Assembly: GCF_002694385.1 (NCBI RefSeq)
Contig: NZ_NZMB01000003.1
Span: 14,889-59,118 of the forward strand
DNA: 44,230 bases
Source: Sneathiella sp.
GTDB taxonomy: Bacteria; Pseudomonadota; Alphaproteobacteria; Sneathiellales; Sneathiellaceae
Direction of reading: 5' to 3'
The notes below the pieces were generated by a model, which was given only the letters and a program-made list of their open reading frames with translations, was not told the DNA's origin and searched no databases. The number at the start of each line of letters is the position of its first letter. The first letter of the stretch is position 1. The translations under genes were made by a program, and so were the position numbers. This document shows positions 8,136 through 15,106 of this stretch, piece after piece.

Positions 8136-8507
8136 ATGGCCCGTATTTTACTTGCTGAAGATGACGATAACCTGCGGCCGTTCCTGGCCCGCAGTCTGGA
8201 AAATGCCGGTCATGAAGTGCTGGCCTTCAGCGACGGGGAGGATGCGCTGCCCGCGCTCGGCGCGGGACAGATCGATATCCTGATCTCCGACCTGGTCATG
8301 CCGGGCATGAACGGGATTGAGCTCGCCCGCCACGCGCGGGAGCAGGAGCCGGACCTGCCGGTCATTTTCATTACCGGCTTTTCCGCCGTGGCGATGGAGG
8401 CGCTCAACACCGTTGACGGGGTCAGCAAGGTCCTGTCAAAGCCGTTTCATCTCAACTCACTGGTGGAGGCGGTGCATAACGCGCTGGAGGACCGCGCCAT
8501 ATCCTGA
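8136..8507 (+). CDS. cpdR: CpdR-like single-domain response regulator
   Basis: CpdR controls polar localisation and substrate delivery of the ClpXP protease in the alphaproteobacterial cell cycle; it is active when unphosphorylated. The 123-residue protein is only a receiver domain: acidic pocket ILLAEDDD, phosphoacceptor Asp52 in LISDLVMPGMNG, conserved Thr in FITGFSA, and Lys102 in VLSKPFH. The GFSAVAMEAL and KVLSKPFHLNSLVEAV stretches are typical of CpdR. I use the ATG at 8136, since the receiver starts there; a TTG at 8109 in frame would add nine residues. It is an orphan regulator, with no histidine kinase or phosphotransferase near. The divergent neighbour encodes N-formylglutamate amidohydrolase. 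Confidence 0.9.
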   Translation: MARILLAEDDDNLRPFLARSLENAGHEVLAFSDGEDALPALGAGQIDILISDLVMPGMNGIELARHAREQEPDLPVIFITGFSAVAMEALNTVDGVSKVLSKPFHLNSLVEAVHNALEDRAIS

Positions 8508-8612
8508 CACTCTTCAGGATGTCTTTCGCATGCGCGCTTTATAATTGGCTTGCAATGGCAATCATGGCGGATTATAAGTCGCCAAAACCCGCCGCAAACC
8601 GCGCGGATCCGG

Positions 8613-8689
8613 GGGCGTATAGCTCAGTTGGTTAGAGCGCTGTGTTGACATCGCAGAGGTCACAAGTTCGAATCTTGTTACGCCCACCA
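8613..8689 (+). tRNA. tRNA-Val (anticodon GAC), CCA encoded
   Basis: All cloverleaf arms are visible: acceptor stem GGGCGTA at 8613-8619 with TACGCCC at 8679-8685, a D arm with AGCTCAGTTGGTTAGAGC, an anticodon stem CTGTG/CGCAG around the loop TTGACAT (anticodon GAC, reading GUC valine), and a T arm ACAAG-TTCGAAT-CTTGT. A at 8686 is the discriminator and CCA at 8687-8689 is encoded. It lies downstream of cpdR and is followed by a strong terminator. I found no copy of its 3' end further downstream that would mark an integrated element. Confidence 0.97.
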
Positions 8690-8699
8690 TTTGTTTAAC

Positions 8700-8726
8700 A
8701 ACCCGCCCTACTTGGCGGGTTTTTCT
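8700..8726 (+). terminator. Rho-independent terminator after tRNA-Val
   Basis: ACCCGCC, loop CTACTT and GGCGGGT form a perfect 7-bp GC-rich hairpin followed by TTTTTC. It starts 11 bp after the tRNA CCA end and should end the cpdR/tRNA-Val transcript. Confidence 0.9.
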
Positions 8727-8791
8727 ATGCTCAAAAACCCCGTTTTCCTATAAGGCGCGGGATTTATTTGCATATTCCGGATGGTTGTGCG

Positions 8792-10405
8792 TTATGGGCA
8801 GGTCGGCGTGGCCATTGTAAAGCCGATTGAGCCGGTATTTACACCGCCACCAATATTGCATGTGCTCACGTTTCCACTATTGCCGGAGCCTGATAGGTTG
8901 GTGTTGTTGCTGTTAAAAAGCAGCAGGTAGTTGTTTGTTGCGCCGCTGACATTGATTACATTGTTTTCGAAAATAAGGTTGGCCGATCCGACAGCGCTCA
9001 TGCCATAGGCAAAAGTATCGTCATTGTTCGATGTGATCGTGTTGCCACGAATGACAGTATTTTGCGCATTACCCAAGACCTGAATGCCAGTGACTGTGTT
9101 GCCCGCTGCGGTTACTGTCATGGTGTTATTGATAATGTCAACATTGTCTGCGCCGTTAATCCGGATGGCCGTGGTCGCCCCCGCTGCGGAAGTTGCAACA
9201 TTTACACCAATGAGGCGGCTGTTATCTGCCATGTTAAAAATGTGGCTGGGGCTGCCAAAGCCGGGCGGAAATGCCCCGCTGCCACTCAGACTCGCGCCGG
9301 GTGTGGCGATGCTCACAGTGCGGCCGGATGGCGTTTGAACATTCAGACTTCCAGTGCCCATAATGGTCTGGCCATCTTGTACATCAAGGCGATCATTCAC
9401 GCTGTCAAAACTGCCGTTGAGGATCACGATGGAATTATTGCCGGCGGTCAATATCTCATTGGCAAGGTCGGGGCTGGCTGTTGTGTCGCTGCTGACAAGT
9501 GTGATGGCCTTGCCATCGGCGGTCGTGGTAATCGCTTCTGCTTCGCCAAATGCGCCCGCTTGACTGACGATGTCTATATCACGAATGACCGGATCGGCCA
9601 TGCGCCGCTCCATTCTGGTCAATGGTCGGCTTCCTGTCTTTTTAGAACGCTGCAAGGGAATACGCAAACGGAGCGAGGCGAAGCCTTGTGTGCCGCGTGG
9701 ATCATCATGCTGGATTTCTGCCCCCACCGATAAGCGCGCGCCCTGCCAAAGGAAAGGCACCTCATCGAATGTTAAATCAAGGCGACCGCGCGGCCCCGCA
9801 ATGGTGTCGGCCTTATCATCGGAAAAGTGATAACCGCCGATATACGCGCGAAGTTGTTGCCCGGCATCCGCATCAAATAGCGGAATGCGTCTGCCGATTT
9901 CGGCATCGAACCCGCCCATGGCACGTTCTTCGCCACCACGGTATGTAATAGTGGATCCTGAAAAATCAGCGGTGCCGGCACTATCCTCGGCATGGCTTGT
10001 GCGCCCTACGGGGATGTAGGCGTTGGCACGAAAATCCCAATCAAGGGACAGGGCTTCTGCGCCAAGGGTTATCTGGTTAAGGCTGTTGTCGTAGGGGCTG
10101 TTGCGATGATCAAAATAAGCATAGCCGCCAAGGTTCCAGCCATTACCCTGCATTTGGCGCAGACCGATGCCGAAATTGCCTTCCTGACTGTCATTGTTAT
10201 CTATCCGCCCACGCAGATTACCAAACAGTAAGGTATCATTATTTTGCCAAAGGGGTAAAAACAGGTCTGCTTCGCCGAGATCACGTTCATTTCCAACCTT
10301 GCCTTCCAAGTCAATGTGGGCTTGCCATTTATCCTGTGCGAAAGATTTCTGCGCGGGGATGAGAGCTATTGTGGCCGCTAGCAAAGTGAAAAGATGTCTG
10401 GTCAT
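8792..10405 (-). CDS. Inverse autotransporter beta-barrel protein with beta-helix passenger
   Basis: Inverse autotransporters (intimin/invasin family, type Ve secretion) insert an N-terminal outer-membrane barrel and expose a C-terminal passenger. I start at the ATG at 10405, which gives a clean signal peptide (MTRHLFTLLAATIALIPAQKSFA) and 537 residues; the frame is open further upstream to 10513. Residues about 25-260 hold alternating barrel strands with inverse-autotransporter features such as ADLFLPLW, NFGIGLRQM, NLGGYAYFDHR and the closing strand RLRIPLQ. A linker with MERRMADPVIRDIDI leads at about 269 to a passenger rich in NTI/NNTMTV-type rungs (NTVIRGNTITSN, IFENNVINVSG), typical of a right-handed beta-helix. 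There are no Ig-like or LysM domains. Base composition seems less GC-rich than the neighbours. Confidence 0.85.
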   Translation of the reverse strand: MTRHLFTLLAATIALIPAQKSFAQDKWQAHIDLEGKVGNERDLGEADLFLPLWQNNDTLLFGNLRGRIDNNDSQEGNFGIGLRQMQGNGWNLGGYAYFDHRNSPYDNSLNQITLGAEALSLDWDFRANAYIPVGRTSHAEDSAGTADFSGSTITYRGGEERAMGGFDAEIGRRIPLFDADAGQQLRAYIGGYHFSDDKADTIAGPRGRLDLTFDEVPFLWQGARLSVGAEIQHDDPRGTQGFASLRLRIPLQRSKKTGSRPLTRMERRMADPVIRDIDIVSQAGAFGEAEAITTTADGKAITLVSSDTTASPDLANEILTAGNNSIVILNGSFDSVNDRLDVQDGQTIMGTGSLNVQTPSGRTVSIATPGASLSGSGAFPPGFGSPSHIFNMADNSRLIGVNVATSAAGATTAIRINGADNVDIINNTMTVTAAGNTVTGIQVLGNAQNTVIRGNTITSNNDDTFAYGMSAVGSANLIFENNVINVSGATNNYLLLFNSNNTNLSGSGNSGNVSTCNIGGGVNTGSIGFTMATPTCP

Positions 10406-10518
10406 TGAAAGCGTGCCTTGAAGAATTGTAATCATCTCTTTTTTATAGTCGGAAGCATGCATATCTACAAGCGCGCGGAGGTCAAAGAAAACTGATGCAG
10501 AATTTCCGAACATTTAAT

Positions 10519-10553
10519 CTATTTTAAAACAATTAACAGTTGCTTTAAAATAG
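10519..10553. repeat. AT-rich inverted repeat (possible operator)
   Basis: CTATTTTAAA at 10519-10528 is the exact reverse complement of TTTAAAATAG at 10544-10553, and the inner CAA/TTG bases at 10530-10532 and 10540-10542 also pair. The centre is about 130 bp upstream of the chosen start of the inverse autotransporter. It has the size and symmetry of a dimeric regulator site, but no regulator is known. Confidence 0.6.
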
Positions 10554-10585
10554 TTCGTATGATGGCGGCAAATCCATCACCATTC

Positions 10586-10624
10586 CCGGGACATTGATAT
10601 GTAATAGATTTGCGGATGTCCCGG
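10586..10624. repeat. Inverted repeat CCGGGACAT ... ATGTCCCGG
   Basis: Two perfect 9-bp arms (10586-10594 and 10616-10624) are separated by 21 bp. Neither strand has a T-run after the second arm, so it is not a standard terminator. It lies 33 bp from the AT-rich palindrome, upstream of the inverse autotransporter gene. Operator or cruciform roles are possible. Confidence 0.6.
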
Positions 10625-10865
10625 TAAGACACGCTGAACGCGCGGCTCTGCCCGTCCATCCGGCTCTATAACCAGTCTATTGCCGGGAGTTGTGACGGCC
10701 GCGCCGGTCTCCGTTTAGTCCGTTGTTTCTGGGCATATGGCCGGTTCAGCTTTTCAGAAGAACATCGAAACCGCGAAGATGATTCGCTTGCCATCGAACG
10801 GCATGGGGGGATGCCTTCCTGCGCGCGGGGGCTCCATCCTCTTCTATGTGTCCGCGTCCCGCCGT

Positions 10866-11408
10866 CTATTGCAGGGCGGCGCTCCGCAGCAGGGTCGGGT
10901 TGCCAAGGGGGAAGTGGATCAGGGTCTGTTCGCCGTCCGGCTGGTCGAGGGCGATTTTCCATTCCATGACATAGAGCAGGGGCGCTTTCGGCTGCGCGAA
11001 ATCGAGCTCCCCCGTGCTGATGTTGAGATACATCAGCTTATGTGGCATGCGGCCGGATTTGACCGTGAGATAGGTTGCCTCCTGGCTTTCGATGACATCG
11101 CCGGGCTTTGGCCAGTAGCCAAGCTCCATCAGCATCGTGGCTTCGGAGATCACCGGCCTGAAAGACGTATTGGCGACGCAATAGACGGGCCGTGTCGTGG
11201 CATTTCTCTCCTCCACCAGACGGGGAAGGTGGGTCCTGTCCCGCTCCGATGGTTTGATGGCAACGGTGTAATCGACAATCTCCGTCTCATTCAGAACAAG
11301 GAAGGCTTTCAGACAGGGAAAAATCCTCCGTTCAATTTCTGTATAGAACAGGCTTCCGTATTTCACGTCGGACAGAAAGGCCGGTTTTCCCAGAAGATCA
11401 ACATTCAT
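10866..11408 (-). CDS. Hypothetical protein, 180 aa
   Basis: I do not recognise this protein. It reads as a soluble, mixed alpha/beta protein without signal peptide or membrane helix. It begins MNVDLLGKPAFLSDVKYGSLF and contains a glycine/proline turn-rich centre (ELGYWPKPGDVIESQEATYLTV) followed by LMYLNISTGELDF and LLYVMEWKIAL. Codon use looks normal for the window, which supports it over the open frame on the opposite strand. It stands alone, 460 bp upstream of the inverse autotransporter gene and divergent from a DUF4136 lipoprotein gene. The context does not suggest a role. Confidence 0.7.
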   Translation of the reverse strand: MNVDLLGKPAFLSDVKYGSLFYTEIERRIFPCLKAFLVLNETEIVDYTVAIKPSERDRTHLPRLVEERNATTRPVYCVANTSFRPVISEATMLMELGYWPKPGDVIESQEATYLTVKSGRMPHKLMYLNISTGELDFAQPKAPLLYVMEWKIALDQPDGEQTLIHFPLGNPTLLRSAALQ

Positions 11409-11748
11409 ATCGACTGCCTTAATACTGCCGCAATGTTCATATACAATGCGCAGTTCAATTGAAATTCACCCTGACAATTTTACTTCAACTCTTGCGATCC
11501 CGCAGATGGATCATCCTGTTTTGAGACTTTTATTGTTCCAATCAATCAAAGGATACAGCAGAAGCAAAAATTATATCGCAAATTATATCGAAGATTTCCC
11601 GATAAGTAAAAAAATATCAGTTACATGGTTAATGGACTAAGCCGGGTTCATACTGCTTATTTTTCAATTTCCGCCCTTTGCCGGTTGAAGGTGCGGTTTA
11701 TTTTGCCAATATGAAGTATGTGGGATTGTCCCCCTCGGGAGGCATTGG
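11409..11748. other. 340-bp AT-rich intergenic region
   Basis: This divergent intergenic region between the unknown gene and the DUF4136 lipoprotein is markedly AT-rich from about 11410 to 11640. It contains a 12-bp-period tandem copy of AAATTATATCG (11568-11578 and 11580-11590). An open frame of 64 codons at 11446-11640 has no clear ribosome binding site or family and I do not call it. Promoters for both flanking genes are likely here, but I could not place -35/-10 boxes with confidence. Confidence 0.55.
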
Positions 11749-12363
11749 ATGAGAGTATATATCCTGTTTGTTGTCGGTCTGGTTCTGGCGGGTTGCGCCA
11801 CGCCGACAATTGATGCCAACGTAACCGCCTTTCATACGCCGGAGCTGTCGCAGATCCGGGGCAAGTCGGTTGCGATCCATGCGGACCCGCCTTCCCGTGA
11901 GACAAGCCTTGAGTTTCTGAACTACCGTCCCAGGATTGCCGCGAAACTGCAGCATGTCGGGTTCGTTGTCGTGGAAGATGCGGCCGATCCCGATTATATC
12001 GCCCGGGTTTCCTATGGCGTTGAGGGGAGCGAATCCTATTCGTCGGTGACGCCCTCGCCGACATTCGGCTTCGGCTATTTCGGCGGCGGTCCGGTCTATT
12101 ATGGCGGTGCGATCAACAGATCCTACAACACCCGGACATGGGTCGATTACAACCGCTATATCGCCCTCGACATTATCGAGGGGGAGACCGCCAATCGCGA
12201 CTCCCCGACACGGATTTATGAAGGCCGGGCCCAGTCATCGGGCCGTTGCCCGACGGTCGCCGGGGTTTTCGACGAGATGCTGGACGCCCTGTTCCGCGAT
12301 TTTCCGGGCGCGAACGGCAAAACGGTGTTTGTCAGCGTCCCGTGGGATGGATCCTGCGAATAG
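11749..12363 (+). CDS. DUF4136 domain-containing lipoprotein
   Basis: The 204-residue product has a lipoprotein signal (MRVYILFVVGLVLAGC) with the acylated cysteine at residue 16. The rest fits DUF4136, a family of envelope lipoproteins of unknown function: an early strand KSVAIHADPP, then DPDYIARVSYGVEG, a Gly/Tyr-rich stretch GFGYFGGGPVYYGG around residues 105-120, and a DYNRYIALDIIEG strand followed by IYEGRAQSSGRCPTVAGVFDEML. A second cysteine pair (Cys in GRCP and the terminal SCE) might form a disulfide. It probably sits on the periplasmic side of a membrane. It is a single-gene unit. Confidence 0.85.
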   Translation: MRVYILFVVGLVLAGCATPTIDANVTAFHTPELSQIRGKSVAIHADPPSRETSLEFLNYRPRIAAKLQHVGFVVVEDAADPDYIARVSYGVEGSESYSSVTPSPTFGFGYFGGGPVYYGGAINRSYNTRTWVDYNRYIALDIIEGETANRDSPTRIYEGRAQSSGRCPTVAGVFDEMLDALFRDFPGANGKTVFVSVPWDGSCE

Positions 12364-12452
12364 GGCGCTTGCGGTAACCGGGAATAATGCCCCGCGCGGC
12401 GGGTGCTGATGGCGGCGCGCAGCGCGCCCGCTCTCTGTTCTTGCCTTGTCGG

Positions 12453-12914
12453 TTATTCGACCTTGAAAACGCTGTATTTCGGGCCTTGCTTGTTGCGCTC
12501 TCCCGTGGCGATGAACAGATGGCGGTTCATCCAGAGGTGCGGCTCCGCCGAGGTTTCAAAGCGCGGCTGCACCCGGAAATAGAAGAGGGACGGATCGACC
12601 GGCTCCCCCGCCGCCATTTTGGCCATCACATCGGCCGGTCCGTGGCGGAGGCCTTCATAACGGCAGTAGATCAGGCCGCCGTCCGCCGCCTCGATCGTCA
12701 GCCGGACATCCAGCTGCGTCACGCCGTCTTCGCGTGTCAGCAGCCAGTCGCCGCCGCCGCCCTGGGCACGGCCCTGAAGCAGTGGTCCGGAAATCTCACC
12801 GCCCGTCACCTCCGCAATCAGCCGGGTGCCGTGGGAGGTTTTGCCGAGATTCTGGATCGGGGTCTTCACGAAGAGCTGCATGTCAAAGGCATGGGTGAGT
12901 TTTATGTCCGGCAT
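12453..12914 (-). CDS. DUF3237 domain-containing protein
   Basis: This 153-residue cytosolic protein matches DUF3237, a small beta-barrel-like family of unknown function found next to many catabolic genes. Typical segments are LGKTSHGTRLIAEVTGGEISGP near residues 23-45, GGGGDWLLTREDGVTQLDVRLTI, and SLFYFRVQPRFETS followed by WMNRHLFIATGER. No catalytic residues are established for the family. It is 42 bp downstream of the small lipoprotein gene on the same strand. Confidence 0.88.
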   Translation of the reverse strand: MPDIKLTHAFDMQLFVKTPIQNLGKTSHGTRLIAEVTGGEISGPLLQGRAQGGGGDWLLTREDGVTQLDVRLTIEAADGGLIYCRYEGLRHGPADVMAKMAAGEPVDPSLFYFRVQPRFETSAEPHLWMNRHLFIATGERNKQGPKYSVFKVE

Positions 12915-12941
12915 TTTCTGTTCCTGTTCTGGTTATCGCCC

Positions 12942-12965
12942 CGATTATAGCCGCGATTATAGCCG
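12942..12965. repeat. 12-bp tandem duplication CGATTATAGCCG x2
   Basis: Two exact adjacent copies span 12942-12953 and 12954-12965. The second copy includes the TAA stop (12957-12959) of the small lipoprotein gene, so the stop region has been duplicated. It is probably replication slippage without function. Confidence 0.85.
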
Positions 12966-13100
12966 CGGCATATTACCCTGTCGGCAGCAGTCGGAAGTAT
13001 CGTAAGTATAGGTGCTGTAGGGGTTGGGATTGTTGATAGAGAAACTCGTTCCGCATCCCGTTACGGCGAGTGCCAGTCCGATGATCAGCAGATATTTCAT
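12957..13100 (-). CDS. Small lipoprotein, 47 aa
   Basis: From the ATG at 13098-13100 this encodes MKYLLIIGLALAVTGCGTS, a clear lipoprotein signal with the lipobox cysteine at 16, then a mature tail of about 32 residues: an Asn/Pro-rich NNPNPY, STYTYDTSD and a CC pair. A GGAA sits six bases upstream of the ATG. The frame is open further to 13151, but that would precede the signal with a charged extension. The size resembles small entericidin-like or YgdI-type lipoproteins, but no homology is claimed. It lies in a run of minus-strand envelope genes downstream of the MscS gene. Confidence 0.68.
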   Translation of the reverse strand: MKYLLIIGLALAVTGCGTSFSINNPNPYSTYTYDTSDCCRQGNMPRL

Positions 13101-13195
13101 GTCAGTTCCGGGGCGCGCGGCCCCTCTCCTCATTTGTTCCGGTGGTGTCAATCTGGTTGCCTGCCCAAATTAGTCAAATGCGCCGCCACGGTATT

Positions 13196-14068
13196 TTACA
13201 GCACCGGAGGCGGGGTTGACGGGCCGTTTCCATCATTCAGTTTCGGCAGGGCGAGACTGCTGTTGCCGATCTGCATCAGCGCGATCCCGTTTTCCTTCAA
13301 TGTCGTGTAAACGGCGCGGTTGATATCATAACGATCCTCGAAATACTGGAGGCCGGGCACCCAGGCCCGCACGCCGATAACAACGCCGCCATAGGTGAAA
13401 TCCTGTATGCCGACTTGCGGCGGATGCGGGGATTCCCCTTCTGTCACTTTCTTGATGGCCGCCTCGATCAAATCGATCACGCGGAGGGCGTCTTCGTCGA
13501 TGGCAATACAGAAGTTGCTTTCGACGATGCGCATTTCCATGGAGTTGACGATAACCTGACCGACAATTTCCTTGTTGGGAACGGCGATCTGTTCGCCGTC
13601 TTCGCCGGTCAGGAACGTCATGCCGAGGGTGATCTTGTCCACCACGCCGCTCACCCCGCGCACGGTGATGACATTGCCGACGACAAAAGGCCGGGTCAGA
13701 ATGATCGCGACCCCGGCGCCGAAGTTCGAGATTGGCCCCTGTAATGCGAGGGTTGCGCCGAAGGTTACGGCGCCGGCAAGGGCGATCAGCGGTGCAATGC
13801 TGACCCCGAAATTGCCGAGCGTGATGATGATCAGCAGCGCGACCAGAATCAGCTTGATGGCGCTGCCGATGAATTGCGACAGGGTGACGTCAATGTTCCG
13901 GCCCAGCATGACATTGATGAGCCGGTTGCCGATCCAGTTGGCGACCCACAGGCCGAACAGCAGGAAGACGATGGCGCCCAGTATCTGAAATCCGTATGTG
14001 ATGGCGAATTCGGTGAGGATATCCACCCACTTCGATACGGTTTCAATATTGTCGTTTACCTTGTCCAT
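13196..14068 (-). CDS. Small-conductance mechanosensitive channel (MscS family)
   Basis: MscS channels open under membrane tension and release osmolytes during hypo-osmotic shock. The 290-residue protein has the MscS layout: three helices at about 22-45, 65-88 and 92-125, where the pore-lining TM3 carries the glycine/alanine pattern APLIALAGAVTFGATLALQGPISNFGAG. Then come the beta domain (GVSGVVDKITLGMTFL, IAVPNKEIVG) and the C-terminal alpha/beta domain ending in a Pro-rich tail. Its length is close to E. coli MscS. It begins 33 bp after the stop of the AsmA-like gene on the same strand, so they are probably co-transcribed in an envelope unit. Confidence 0.94.
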   Translation of the reverse strand: MDKVNDNIETVSKWVDILTEFAITYGFQILGAIVFLLFGLWVANWIGNRLINVMLGRNIDVTLSQFIGSAIKLILVALLIIITLGNFGVSIAPLIALAGAVTFGATLALQGPISNFGAGVAIILTRPFVVGNVITVRGVSGVVDKITLGMTFLTGEDGEQIAVPNKEIVGQVIVNSMEMRIVESNFCIAIDEDALRVIDLIEAAIKKVTEGESPHPPQVGIQDFTYGGVVIGVRAWVPGLQYFEDRYDINRAVYTTLKENGIALMQIGNSSLALPKLNDGNGPSTPPPVL

Positions 14069-14101
14069 CGTCCTCTTTGCTCTTGGAGTTGATTATTCGG
14101 G

Positions 14102-14941
14102 TCAGTCGCCGAACAGCTTCTTGACGGCGCCGCCCGCCCCACCGAGGGCATCCGTCGCCCCTTTGGTCACACCTTTGGCGGCATCACCGGCCTGCCCGGC
14201 GGCCGCGCCGATGCCGGATTTGTTGATCAGATCACCGGCATTGGTCAGCAGGCTGTCGAGATTTTTGCCGATGCCGAGGTTATCCAGCACATTCATGGTC
14301 TGGCCGGAGAGCTGATCGACGAGCAGGGCGATGACCTCTCCCGGTGTGGCCCCGCCCTCATCCTTGCCGATATCCGACAGGTGAATGTTGGGAAGGCCGC
14401 TTTCGATTTTCTGGCCCGCCAGCACAGGCGCCCGGACGGAGACACGCCCGCCATTGACAAAGAGATTATCGATAATGATTTTCGGCCCCTCACCGGCGCT
14501 GTCATCCGCTGGCTTCTCCCCGCCGGAGAGGCCATGCTCCTTCATGAAGGCATCGACATTCTCCTGAATGGCGGTCAGGTTGTTGGTCGTCTGGTTGACC
14601 TCGTAAATGACGGAGGGATTGTCAACGCGCACTTCGCGGATATGAATCAGCTTGTTACTGGATCCGCCAATATTCACATCGACCGAGACGTTATCAAACC
14701 GGATGGAATGATCTTCTTCAAAACCCGCCGGATTGCCGACGCTGAATCCGTTGAGCGCCAGTTTCCCGCCAAAGATATCCAGATCGACATTTTCAAGAAC
14801 CACGTCGGTTTTTGTCACTTTCGAGCCATATTCCTTGACCGATGCAACAATCACCCTGTCCAGGTTGAAGTAAATGATCCCGACAGCTACGGCAATAATG
14901 ACAATTAATGCGACAATTATTCCGCCTATTATCTTGCCCAT
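14102..14941 (-). CDS. AsmA-like family inner-membrane protein
   Basis: The 279-residue protein has an N-terminal membrane anchor (residues 4-26, IIGGIIVALIVIIAVAVGIIY) and then a beta-rich periplasmic region with AsmA/DUF748-like features: DRVIVASVKEYGSKVTKTDV, VLENVDLDIFGGKLALNGFSVGNPAGF, IRFDNVSVDVN and HIREVRVDNPSVIYE. The C-terminal third is low-complexity, Gly/Ala/Asp/Lys-rich (GAAAGQAGDAAKGVTKGATDALGG). AsmA-like proteins are tied to outer-membrane lipid transport and assembly; this short member is closest to single-domain relatives. The gene lies directly upstream of the MscS gene, which suggests an envelope-stress theme. Confidence 0.82.
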   Translation of the reverse strand: MGKIIGGIIVALIVIIAVAVGIIYFNLDRVIVASVKEYGSKVTKTDVVLENVDLDIFGGKLALNGFSVGNPAGFEEDHSIRFDNVSVDVNIGGSSNKLIHIREVRVDNPSVIYEVNQTTNNLTAIQENVDAFMKEHGLSGGEKPADDSAGEGPKIIIDNLFVNGGRVSVRAPVLAGQKIESGLPNIHLSDIGKDEGGATPGEVIALLVDQLSGQTMNVLDNLGIGKNLDSLLTNAGDLINKSGIGAAAGQAGDAAKGVTKGATDALGGAGGAVKKLFGD

Positions 14942-15106
14942 TTTTCAAATCCTTCGTTTTGTTGGTGTCTGGCTGAACTCCACCGGCGGTCATTTAGCCA
15001 GAGAACGCCATGTTAGGCAAATATTTATGCGGCCCGTTGTGGCCGCTTTACAGACGGCCGCCGCTCGCCTACAGATAAGACCTCTGGCAGGCGGAAAGGC
15101 GTAAGG

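Larger units (their letters stand above)
10406..10865. other. 460-bp gene-free region with two palindromes
   Basis: I see no convincing gene here; short open frames lack family features or ribosome binding sites. The part nearest the inverse autotransporter is AT-rich and holds the two inverted repeats listed separately at 10519-10553 and 10586-10624. The remainder up to 10865 is GC-rich and unremarkable. It is both the upstream region of the inverse autotransporter gene and the downstream region of the unknown gene at 10866-11408, so it likely carries the promoter of the former. Confidence 0.6.

Noticed and set aside
8613-10405. tRNA-Val as an attachment site for a genomic island
   Set aside because: No integrase, no direct repeat of the tRNA 3' end downstream and a complete tRNA with its own terminator; kept only as a weak hint in the inverse-autotransporter finding.
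11446-11640. 64-codon open frame in an AT-rich spacer
   Set aside because: No ribosome binding site, no signal, odd composition; likely chance.
12395-12435. GC-rich hairpin (GCGCGC...GCGCGC) downstream of the DUF4136 gene as a terminator
   Set aside because: No following T-run; GC-rich self-complementarity is common at this base composition.
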